In this document: one piece after another, positions 31,748 to 41,378 of the stretch
How positions within the stretch are numbered: the stretch's first letter is position 1
Layout: each line of letters begins with the position of its first letter
Assembly (NCBI GenBank): GCA_030374805.1
Contig: JARGSG010000217.1
Location: forward strand, 62,001 to 126,000
DNA length: 64,000 nucleotides
From: Gracilaria gracilis
Taxonomy: Eukaryota > Rhodophyta > Florideophyceae > Gracilariales > Gracilariaceae
Direction: 5' to 3'
Translations under genes and position numbers: made by a program
Notes under the pieces: model-generated
Told to the model about the DNA's origin: nothing
The model's input: only the letters and a program-made list of their open reading frames with translations
The model's database searches: none

Positions 31748-33529
31748 ATGTCGCGCTCGTGCCGTGGGTTGCTGCTCGCCGCTGGCGCGCTGCCACTGCT
31801 GCTGCAGCTGCTTCTGCTGTTGCTGCTGCTGCTCGTTGACCGCGCCGTCGCGCGCCCGTCCGACGCCGTCGCCGCCGCGCCGCCCCCACCCCCGCCCGTC
31901 GCGCAGCCGTTGCAGCCGGCCGCGCACGTGCACTCGCGCCTGTTCGAGCACTTTGACGTCGATAACGACGGAAAGCTCAACGAGAAGGAGGTGGCCGCGC
32001 TGCTCAAGCTGCTCACCAAAAAGAAAAAGGACGACGACTCCGCCGCGCAGTCCGACAAGCCGCCCGGCACCCACGACATCACCATCGACGGCGAGACGCT
32101 CTCCGTGGGGCAGGGCGAGTTTGATCTGCTCTTCAAGCAGCTGTCCAACCTCAAGCAGACCAAGGATCCCTCCAAGGACCCGCGCATGACGCTGCAGGAG
32201 GACATCATCTTTGTCAAGGACCTCGTCATCGTCTTTCTGGCCGCCACTGTTGGCGGTGTCTTTGCCACCAACTTTAGACAGCCGCCGCTCATCGGCTTTC
32301 TGCTGGGCGGCATGACCGTCGGCCCGGGCGGCTTGGCCATCGTCACCGAGCTTGTCGAGGTCGAGACGCTCGCCTCGCTGGGCATTGCCTTCTTGCTCTT
32401 CTGCCTGGGCGTCGAGTTCTCCATCACCGAGCTGCAGGGCGTCAAGCGCGTCGTTGTCGCGGGCGGAATGTCCAGCATGGTCGGTATCGTGCTTGGAACC
32501 GGTGCGCTCTCGCTCATTTTGTCGCTCGTAAAGTCGGTGCCGGAGGCCGTGGCGCTGGGCTTGGCCGTCTCGCTCTCCTCCACTGCCGTGGTGTTGCAGT
32601 GCTTGTCTGCGTCGCCGTCGCACCCCTCTGTACATTCTCCGCATGGCTCGCACTCGGATTCACCGCATCCTGACGTTGGCGATGAGAAACACTCGCATCA
32701 TGTTTCCTCCCCTCCGGATACGCCGTCGTTGCCCATGGGCAAGAATTCCGTGTTCAGCTTTGATGCGCCGCGGAGCAGGAAGACAATGCTTGGCTTGCTT
32801 GTGTTCCAGGACGTTATGATCGGCCTCATTCTTGCGTTGCTGCCCACGTTGCAAGGGTCGTTGGCGCAGTTTGTGGAAGAGTTCATCAGGGCCATTTTGC
32901 GCTTGGGTTGTTTTGTTATGCTCAGTCTCATCCTGGCTGAATTCATCTTGCCCACTCTTTCTGAGCGCCTCGATGCCGCCAAGAGCCAGGAAGTGTTTAC
33001 CATTGGATGTGTCGTGTTTTGTTTGGCCATGTCTTACCTTTCCGAAGAAATGGGACTGGCCATTGAACTAGGCGCGTTTGCGGCTGGCATGATGTTGTCC
33101 GAGTCTCGACATAAGAATCGTGTCGAGAGCAGCGTGGAGAGCATTCGCAGCGTGTTCTCTGCAATTTTCTTCATCTCGGTGGGAATGATGATCCACTGGA
33201 GATACTTTTATCAGAACTTTGCCAAGATGGCGGTGTTACTCGTTGTCATCCTGGTGGTGAAGACTTTTGTAATGGGCGCTGTCATCTGCGTCCTGGGGGG
33301 ATTACCATTGCGAACGTCCATGGCGTGTGGCGCAGCAATCGCACAAGCGGGAGAGTTCACTTTTGTTGTGGCTTCCAAAGGACAGGCGTTGTTGCTTTTC
33401 TCCGCATCAGAAGCTAGAATGATCAATGGCGCAACCGCTCTTTCGATGCTTGCAACGCCTTATATCATTCGTTATGCACGGAAATGGACAGCAAGCGGGC
33501 TTCAAAGATCGGATGACCCAAGCGTGTGA
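31748..33529 (+). CDS. CPA2 K+/H+ (cation/proton) antiporter with N-terminal EF-hand, KEA/TMCO3-like
   Basis: 593 residues from ATG 31748. A basic start and a Leu-rich hydrophobic stretch (residues ~8-30) look like a signal peptide. Residues ~68-80 form an EF-hand loop, DVDNDGKLNEKE, with all calcium ligands. From residue ~154 the CPA2 exchanger domain runs to ~585: IVFLAATVGGVFATNF, PPLIGFLLGGMTVGPGG, LFCLGVEFSITEL, then VFQDVMIGLILALLP, ELGAFAAGMMLSE and a closing AIAQAGEFTFVVASKG. The family exchanges K+ or Na+ for protons in plasma or organelle membranes. A histidine/serine-rich loop (residues ~290-330) splits the domain. The last ~120 bp of coding sequence and downstream DNA are duplicated at 34850-35010. 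Confidence 0.9.
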   Translation: MSRSCRGLLLAAGALPLLLQLLLLLLLLLVDRAVARPSDAVAAAPPPPPPVAQPLQPAAHVHSRLFEHFDVDNDGKLNEKEVAALLKLLTKKKKDDDSAAQSDKPPGTHDITIDGETLSVGQGEFDLLFKQLSNLKQTKDPSKDPRMTLQEDIIFVKDLVIVFLAATVGGVFATNFRQPPLIGFLLGGMTVGPGGLAIVTELVEVETLASLGIAFLLFCLGVEFSITELQGVKRVVVAGGMSSMVGIVLGTGALSLILSLVKSVPEAVALGLAVSLSSTAVVLQCLSASPSHPSVHSPHGSHSDSPHPDVGDEKHSHHVSSPPDTPSLPMGKNSVFSFDAPRSRKTMLGLLVFQDVMIGLILALLPTLQGSLAQFVEEFIRAILRLGCFVMLSLILAEFILPTLSERLDAAKSQEVFTIGCVVFCLAMSYLSEEMGLAIELGAFAAGMMLSESRHKNRVESSVESIRSVFSAIFFISVGMMIHWRYFYQNFAKMAVLLVVILVVKTFVMGAVICVLGGLPLRTSMACGAAIAQAGEFTFVVASKGQALLLFSASEARMINGATALSMLATPYIIRYARKWTASGLQRSDDPSV

Positions 33530-34260
33530 AAGGCGCATTCATAAACATATGTCTGTCCCTACAAAAGGGATGACAAATACAAAATTGAAGCAATGTCTCA
33601 CAGCTAACGACCATGGAAACGGCTGTGGTGGGAGTTGACTCGTCTGCCAATGTGTGCTCCTAATGTTGAGAGGTATTGTCAAAGCGATCTACTGTTTACA
33701 AGAAGGCGTACAACGTATGCTCTCTCTTGGCCTGTATCAACTACATAAGTCTTGTTGTGAGCAAGAGGGGAACGAACAAGAACACTGTCGTTAGCCAGAG
33801 GTCCCGAGCCATTCCCAACAGTGAGGTTGACGATGATTGAACACCGCTTAATATCTAACTTAGCATCTGTAAAAAGTCCTATGAATGAGTGCGAACAAGT
33901 CAATGTCGTAGACACCACAAACAATAATATAAGAATCCACAGTTCATCAACAACAGATCTACGAGGGTACGTGCACTCCGTGATGCCCACGTGCATCTGA
34001 TGTTTGTAAAGCAAAAAGTTGATCAGCACCTGTTTATATGTCACTGTAACGGTATTCGTCCGCCTGCAACCTCTCGCAGCCTCGTCGAGCTCGATAAAAA
34101 TGTGAACTTGAAAGCTGTTGTCCGTAATAGAGAAAAGTCAATGAGTTCCTCCAGTTTGCAAACATCATCTCCAATGCAATTCGGCGACGATTCGCTGTAC
34201 CACAACTGCGTCACTTTGATGTCGCAAAGAAAGCTGGAATGAACGACACGGGAATGCACT
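33400..34260. repeat. Tandem duplication, copy A
   Basis: This unit carries the intact antiporter 3' end and a decayed NDUFS7. It aligns with 34860-36040 at a near-constant offset of about 1455-1460 bp (by eye roughly 70-75% identity in the best blocks). Anchor pairs are GAAGCTAGAATGATCAATGG (33410) with GAAGCTAGAAGGATAATGG (34870), and CATCTGATGTTTGT (33993) with CATCTGATATTTGC (35447). About 330 bp of the NDUFS7 core is missing from copy A. Confidence 0.8.
33690..34260 (-). pseudogene. Decayed copy of NDUFS7 (fragments of exon 2 start and 3' end)
   Basis: At 34130-34259 the minus strand reads HSRVVHSSFLCDIKVTQLWY, then VCKLEELIDF. These line up with [20 protein letters not shown] and [10 protein letters not shown] of the intact gene. 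The iron-sulphur-binding middle is deleted. The intron and the last-exon region (33690-33760) are recognisable at DNA level but no longer encode the conserved end. A 121-codon open frame at 33679-34044 begins with GTG and runs through former intron, so it is not a gene. Confidence 0.75.
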
Positions 34261-34849
34261 GGCGCATAAAGGTCTCTATATCTTGTACATCTGTAACTAC
34301 TGTACTGCTTTTCTTCCCTTCCTTAATGCAGACATCAAACTTCAAGTCGTAGGTTGAAGTAAACGTTCATTACAGAAAGTTGTCTATCATTAAGAAGGCT
34401 AACAACCTATGCTGATACTGTCTAATGAATCTTGGGTACTACTTTTCATCTTCTGCTATAAAAGCTACTCATTCTTCCATCTCTCTCTCACTCATTTATA
34501 GGCACGTCTAGCTTAATTACAACTAAATGTAGCGCGTTTCTGGTGAAAGAAACGCTCTCACTAAGAAGGCCAGCACCTTCTCAGGTCATTCTCGGATGAT
34601 ATCAGAAACAACAAGACTCCGGCGTTCACGAAGGGGCGGCAAGCAAAGTCGTCTACTAAGTGTTCTTTTTGGACATCTCAGCACATAGTGCTCAACATCA
34701 TTCAGTGCTCCTTAGGTACATGACGGATTTGGTTGTAATTAGGCTAGCGTGGTCTTGAATGTGAGAGAGAGAGAGAAAAAGAAAGAAAGGTATTAACACG
34801 ACATTTTGAATACGTTGGTGCACACATAACGCTTGGAGTGAGAAAGGCG
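34261..34849. other. Junction region between duplication copies, two short hairpins
   Basis: There is no coding sequence. Hairpins GCGTTTC/GAAACGC (34534-34540, 34549-34555) and GAGTGAGAA/TTCTCACTC (34836-34844, 34852-34860) flank a GA tract at about 34762-34776. The second hairpin overlaps the start of copy B. Confidence 0.55.
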
Positions 34850-35010
34850 CGTTCTCACTCTTCTCGGCTTTGGAAGCTAGAAGGATAATGGTATAACCGT
34901 TCTTTAGATGCTCGCAACGCAATTGTATATCATTCGATATGCACGGAAAGAGTCGGGTATTGGGCCGCAGAGATCTTAAGATCCAAGAGCCCAGAAAGGC
35001 TTTCGTAAAC
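34850..35010 (+). pseudogene. Decayed copy of the antiporter 3' end
   Basis: Similarity to 33390-33530 is clear around the segment matching ...CGATGCTTGCAACGC and the TATCATTCG.TATGCACGGAAA block. The reading frame is lost. Nothing of the upstream antiporter coding sequence is detectable, so only the end of the gene was copied. Confidence 0.75.
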
Positions 35011-36040
35011 ATGTTTATCCCTACTAGATGATGACAATAACAAAAACGCAAGCATATCGCACAGCTTGGTAGCAAACGATCATGGTGGATGCTGAAGGTA
35101 CGCGTCGGTGGATGCATGTTTCTAATCTGAGGGGCATCTTTTAAACATATTACTGCTTTAACCAGGCGTAGAAGGTATTCTGTCTCTTGATTTTCTTCTG
35201 CAACTGCATGAGACCTGGTGTAGAAAAGGGGGAAGGCACATGAAAAGTTCTTTCGTTAGCGAACACGTTGAGATACACATGACCATGATGCTGATGAAAT
35301 TGAAGAGCGCCTAATATATACTAACTTACCATCTGTAACAATCCATATGATTGAATGCGAAGACGATGTCAGAAACATCATAAACACAAATGTCAGAGCT
35401 CGCGGTTTCAATACAGAATCTGCGTGCGTTACTTGGTTTGTACGTACATCTGATATTTGCCAAGCACGAAGTTGATCAAGACATGGGTGCCCGTTATGGT
35501 TAGTTCGCTCACATCGTCGTCGAGCTTAAGGTGCGTTACTTCAAAGTGAACATTGACTTACAGTAAAGCTTCGGCAGTCGGCGGGCATCCGGGAACGTAG
35601 ATATCGACCGGAACAATGCGGTCACAGCCGCGCACAACGGAATAAGAATAATGGTAATAGCCACCACCATTGGCGCAGCTTCCCATAGAGATGACCCAGC
35701 GTGGCTCCGGCATTTGGTCATAGACCTTCCTCAACGCGGGTGCCATCTTGTTGGTGAGTGTACCAGCCACAATCATGCAATCAGACTGACGCGGAGACGG
35801 TCGGAAAAGAAAGCCGAAGCGATCAAGATCATATCGTGACGCACCGGCCTGCATCATCTCCACAGCGCAGCACGCGAGACCAAAAGTCATGGGCCACAGA
35901 GAATTATTTCGCGCCCAGTTGACAAGGTCATCGAGTTTGGTGACGACGTATTCGGCGCGATTCGATGGCTGCATGCCCTTGAGATGCGCAACTTTGCTAT
36001 CGCGCGCGGAGCTGGAGTGAACGGTACGAGAAAGCACCAG
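34860..36040. repeat. Tandem duplication, copy B
   Basis: This unit carries the decayed antiporter end and the intact NDUFS7. It is the partner of 33400-34260. The pair implies one duplication event followed by loss of a different gene in each copy. Confidence 0.8.
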
Positions 36041-36247
36041 TGCATTTGGGACAGCGTATCGCGTAATTGCGGTGGCGGAGGAGATTTCTGATAGACCGGC
36101 GCTCTAAGGAAGCAGCGACGAAAGGTGAGTAAGCGGGTGCATGAATGTGGCGGGCGGACTGAACAGGAGGTAGCGACGTACCTTCGGTGCAACACGAGAC
36201 GCGGAGACCGCGGCGCGGGCGACATGTCGCAGTGGATACGCGCTCAT
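35150..36247 (-). CDS. NDUFS7: NADH dehydrogenase (complex I) iron-sulphur protein 7, mitochondrial
   Basis: Exon 1 is 36247-36182 (22 codons, a basic mitochondrial presequence [19 protein letters not shown]). The intron is GTACGT...TTCCTTAG. Exon 2 is 36103-35562. This is the PSST subunit, which holds cluster N2 next to the quinone site of complex I. Exon 2 has [48 protein letters not shown] and [12 protein letters not shown], with the cluster cysteines in place. After a GTAAGT donor, the conserved end [16 protein letters not shown] is found at about 35216-35165, with stop at 35150. The joint between exon 2 (ends CT) and this end does not fit in phase with one simple intron, so a tiny exon or unusual site probably lies between. 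Single functional copy; see the decayed copy at 33690-34260. Confidence 0.88.
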
Positions 36248-36701
36248 GACGTACTATCACTCGCCGCAGGTCGGGGCGGATGAAGGGAGTGTAGCTTTCG
36301 AGAGGCGTCGCAGATTGCAGCAACACTACCAAAGCATTCGTTTGAGATGCCGATGGCATATCTTACGCTCTTCGAGAACGACAATTCGTGCTTGCTTGAT
36401 GCAGAGGCTTGTATGCTGAGCCAACACGTGTCCACGTTGAAATGCGTTCGATTGGTTCTTTGTGGTTTCGGTGCCAGCGCATCACATGACAGCGCTTTGA
36501 TCCCGCGACGTTCCCCAACAAAGACTGAAGAAGGTACGACGGCAGAACGCTACCGCTAGTTCTACAGACCTCTATTCTTGAAGACTCGACCTGTGACCCT
36601 TGAGTCTCGCTATCACAACTTGAACCCGAATTTGAACAATTCTCTCTTACTTCAAAGAATCCAGGCCCTGCCGAAAGTGAACTCAAGCGTTTTATCCCAG
36701 A
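36248..36701. promoter_or_regulatory. Divergent promoter NDUFS7 / EFL1
   Basis: 454 bp between the two ATGs with no coding sequence of its own. No clear TATA-like box is seen. Confidence 0.45.
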
Positions 36702-39700
36702 ATGAGCGCCGGTGCACTCCCGGATGTAAAGGTGCCCCCTTCGCGCATTTGGAACGTTTGCATGCTGGCCCACGTCGACCATGGCAAGTCAGCTCTCACA
36801 GATTCACTAATTGCATCCAACGGAATCATATCCACGCGTTCAGCTGGCAGAGCACGTTATATGGATTCTCGGGAAGATGAGCAACGCAGAGGTATTACAA
36901 TGAAGTCCTCATCTATTGCTCTTGGGCATCGTGTTTCCGGTATGTTACCCATGCATTTCTTCGTCCATCGTGTTCGGAAATGTTCGTTATTTGCTCACAT
37001 TCTTGGCCCGTTTTCAATTCCTATCAAATCTATGTTCGATAATTAGGCGACGCACCTTTGAACATAATTAATCTCATCGATTCTCCAGGACATGTAGACT
37101 TCAGCGGTGAAGTCGAAGCGGCTTTGCGAATATGTGATGGTACTTTTATTGTCGTAGACGTCGTGGAAGGTGTTTGCGTGCAAACGGTAACTGTTTTGCG
37201 AGCTGCGTTGAAGCATGAGCTACGACCGGTGCTAGTACTCAACAAGATCGACAGGTTATTCGTTGAGCTTGGACTTGATCCTCAAGAAGCTTACGAACAC
37301 ATTTTAGGCACACTGGCCGAAGTCAATGTCATTATGGGCGTGCGGCAGGTAGAGAAGATGATGGCTGCAGCTTCGGAAATTGAAAATGAAGCAGACAAAG
37401 ATTCAGAATGGAGCCTTCAGGAAGACCCATCGGACCAACGCGACAACACCATAAGCGGATATTTCTCACCGGAGGTCGGAAACGTCGTTTTCGCTTCAGC
37501 CGTGGATGGATGGGCGTTTCGGATAATCGACTTTGCAAAGTTCTTCTCTGAGAGACAAGGGATATCTCGTCGCGTGTTGAACAAAACGTTGTGGGGAGAG
37601 TACTATCTTCAATCGAAGACAAAGCGAATAGTTAAGCGAAAGGTAACCGATGTTCGGCCGAAATCGAAGCCTATGTTCGTGCAATGCATAATGTCTAATA
37701 TTCACGCTGTTTACGACACATTGCTGAAGACTCAACACGATCACGATTTGGCCGTTCAGATGCGTAAACACTTTGTGGCGAAGCTGGGCATAGATGTTAA
37801 CGCAAGAGACTTGAATCACAGAGTCGCTTCTACTGCACTGAAAGCGATCATGAATTCCTGGTTGCCCGCATCTTCGTGTCTGCTTAATACTGTCATTCAA
37901 AAGCTACCCTGCGTAGCTAAAGCGCAGGTTGAGAAGAATCGTTTGCACGCGTTGTGGGGTAATCCGGACCAGCTTTATGATGCCAAGTTTGAGGACGAGA
38001 GCGTAAGAACAAAGGTTCTGGAAAGTTTGGAGCGGCAACAGCGTTCTGTGTCTGAGGCATCCACGGCTGATAGCGATCCTTTCGTTGCATATGTAGCCAA
38101 GATGATTGAGAAAGACGCCGGGTCTGGAGGCGGTCAGATCAACATTAGGACGCCGAAGCCCTTAGCAGAACGTCAGCAGGCGAAGGAGCAATCTGCATCC
38201 GAAACTACCCGAAACGAACTGACTGATGAGGATTCTATGGTGGCATTTGCGAGGATACTCTCTGGAACGCTTACTGTCGGTGATTCTGTTTTCGTTTATT
38301 CCCCCAAGTACAAGTTCTTGGTGGATTGTGAGTATGATGAGGAGCTGGTCACGAAAGCCACTGTCACTGAGCTTTACTTGTTGATGGGAAGAGGGATGGA
38401 CCCCATTCGTTCAGCTTCAGCAGGCTGTGTTGTGGGTATAGGAGGTCTGGAAGATAGTGTTTTAAAGACGGCAACACTTAGTTCTGAACCTCCAGGATAT
38501 TGTCTCCCAGTGGGATTTAACTCTTCTGCGGTCATGAGTATTAATCGGGAGGCTCTAGTGCGTGTTGCCGTGGAGCCCCACCTCCCTGGTGATGCTGGTA
38601 AGCTTCAGAGCGGACTTCGGCGTCTTAGTCAAGCGGATCCGGCAGTTGAAACGCTTCTTTCGGCAAAAGGCGAACACATTATCGCGGCAAATGGAGAACT
38701 TCACCTTGAAAGATGCCTGAAGGACCTTCGCGAGCGTTTTGCGAAGGGTGTACGAATACATGTTTCGAAACCTATTGTTCCTTTCAGGGAAACCGTCAAC
38801 GGTGGTGTGTCCCCTAATGTTGCTCTGCCCCCAGAATTCCAACCAAGGTCATCTAACGCTCCGGCAAGTTCTGAAACAATGACGCCAGGCCCGATGAACA
38901 AGAGTGAAGTTCGGGTAAACCAATTACTGCAAACGAAATCTGCCGTTGGTGGTTCACCATGGCGTGTGACTCTTGAAAACGACAGCGCACCCCTTAGCTA
39001 CTTGGAGTCTACGTTCGCAAATCACGGTCGGTTTGTGTGCATAAGTAGTGAATCAGTCTCGTTCCGAGTTACTGCAGCCCCAATCCCTGCACCTATAGCC
39101 ACAGTTTTGGATAGATCAGGGACCGTCCTCAGGAGCCTGGAACTAGGTGGGGACGATGAGGACAACGAAGTACTTTCAACAAAAGAAAACCTCGTAAAAG
39201 CCATTGAAACATTTGCGAAAGAGTCAAGCACGAGAAAAACATCCCAGTCATCCATCGTGAAGTTTTGGCTCGAGAGCGTCTTTCCACTGGTCTGGTCTTG
39301 TGGTCCAAGGCAATTTGGTTCGAATATTCTTATCGGCCCTTACCCGTATAGTGGTAGAACAACACAAATAGAAGCCATTTTCGGCGGGAAAACGGAAACA
39401 GTGAACAGTTCCCGAAGTTCTCTTGAGTTTGAGAAAGCAATAGTGAATGGGTTTCAGTTAGGAACACGAGCAGGGCCTTTGTGTGAAGAACCAATGCATG
39501 GCGTTGCAATTTTTCTCGACAGGGTAAACGTAGAACAAAGCGGGAGACTTGATGGTCTGAAGGAAGGCGCGAGCTCTGATAGAGATGCTGCTGCTGCTCC
39601 TGATGAGAGTGAGTTCTCTCGCCCGAATGGGAATTCCTCAATGGCTTCAGGTGCTGTAATTGGCTGTGTCCGGGAGGCAGTGAGAATGGCATTAATGCAT

Positions 39701-40147
39701 GGGAATGCTAGGCTCATGGAAGGTATGCTTCACGTCGATATATCAGTACCAGGGGAAGCCTTGGGCAAAACTTACACTGTACTTGGGCAAAGGAGAGGTC
39801 GAGTGCTGAATGAAGAGATGAAGGAAGGTATAAACGTTTTCGGAATTGAGGCATATATGCCTGTACAGGACTCATTTGGTTTCGCGGATGTGCTTCGCAA
39901 GCAAACGTCCGGCTTTGCCGTTCCGCAGATGTTATTCAGCCATTGGGAGTGCATTGAACTAGATCCTTTCTGGTTTCCCCAAACAGAAGAAGAACTTGAA
40001 GATCTTGGTGTATCAGACACTACTGCAGAGAATAACAACATTGCTCGACGATTGGTTAACGGTATTCGACGGAGGAAAGGCTTAAAAGTCGAAGAGAAGA
40101 TAGTTGGAGATGCAGAGAAACAACGAACTCTGTCTAGGAAGAAGTAA
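36702..40147 (+). CDS. EFL1: Elongation factor-like GTPase 1 (60S subunit maturation)
   Basis: Exons are 36702-36939 and 37047-40147, joined at a split Gly codon; the intron is GTATGT...AATTAG. The 1112 residues match EFL1/Ria1 length. EFL1 works with SBDS to release eIF6 from late cytoplasmic 60S subunits. The G-domain shows AHVDHGKS (residues 23-30), [26 protein letters not shown] and VLNKIDR. A ~160-residue insertion within the G-domain region and the absence of the diphthamide loop set it apart from eEF2. EF2-like domains III-V follow ([26 protein letters not shown]). The C-terminal part has [16 protein letters not shown] and [12 protein letters not shown] as in the family. Confidence 0.93.
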
Positions 40148-41378
40148 CAGACTTGTTTCCGTTGTTCCAAACAGGGCAGTTTCGTGCGCCGGAGGTTTAG
40201 TATAGTTCACAAACTTATGGTTCTCAACCTCACTACAAGCAGAAAGAAGAACGTCGGTGGCTGAGAGGAATGTTTGGCGCGCTCTTCAAAGCACAGTTGT
40301 GATACGTGACTTTTATGCTTAGCACAAGTCAGAACTGAATCAAGAATTGGTTTATGCGAGAAACGTTCTGCACTTCGTAGGGCTTAAACTAGTGTACTTA
40401 TGAAAAGAAAGAGAGTGTGAGAGAGAGAGACAGAGAGAGAGAGAGGGAGGGAAAGAGATAGCTCACCCACAGTCGTTTTGATTCCTCACTGTATGAATAA
40501 GAAGTCATAACCTGGTTCTTGAGCAGTTTGGCAGTTTCGAGCAAATCTCTTATTGAGTGTGCTGTGTTGTATTAGTACGCACCATTAAGCGCTGCATTTT
40601 GAAGAGAGATGCGAAAGAAGGAGGGGAGTGATACCGACTATCAACGATAATGACAGGCCCGGATAAATACAGCTACACCAACCTACGTAAGTATACCTTT
40701 CTTTGTGGCAGCTCTATGTTGGGTACACTTCTTTTCCATTCTCTTGGACCCCATCTCTTGACGAGCAGGTTCTTTGTATCTGACGTGCAGGTGTGCTGAA
40801 CGATATTGATCACTTCGTCTTTAAGGTGTCTAGTCGAATCTGTCGTTGGTGAGCGACAGGGGCTGGTTGCTACTGAGATCAAACAGAAATTGTGGGAGAA
40901 AGTATTGGCTTCCCTATTAAGGAGCTCTTCTTTGAACAGAGACGCTGTACATTTGGTCCTATGTTAGTATGCCTCTAAACAGAGAGAGAAATACAGATGC
41001 CTTTAGAATCATGATGTATAGAATATGATATGAATATTTACAAGTTCATCCATACAACAAGGCAGAACTCGAGGTGCAGTGCGACGGTATTGAGCATGGA
41101 AGCATTACTCTTGACTAAATGTTCCAGACAGTAATGAAACCACCATGCGAAACCGTACGCAATGCCCAAGGATGTCCAAGGAGTTCCTTACTTGTTGGCT
41201 TCCTCCAAGGAAAGAACTATCTTTAACTGTACTTCTCTATTGGATTAGAAATAGACGCCTGATGACCATCGCGAAGTAAAAGAAGGCATTGCCTTGTTCC
41301 CTTCCCATAAATATTGAGAGTACCTGAAGTCTATTGCAGAAGAGTTAGATATTTGTTGGAGCTCTATCTCGCAGGGCT
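40148..41378. other. Convergent intergenic region 1.2 kb with GA-rich tract
   Basis: Holds a GA-rich tract at about 40410-40455. Just before it is a segment (40355-40405) that resembles 1160-1215 (shared TTAAACTAGTGTAC). No gene is supported. Confidence 0.5.

Noticed and set aside
33679-34044. 121-codon minus-strand open frame
   Set aside because: Begins with GTG and reads through a former NDUFS7 intron in the decayed duplicate; not a protein gene.
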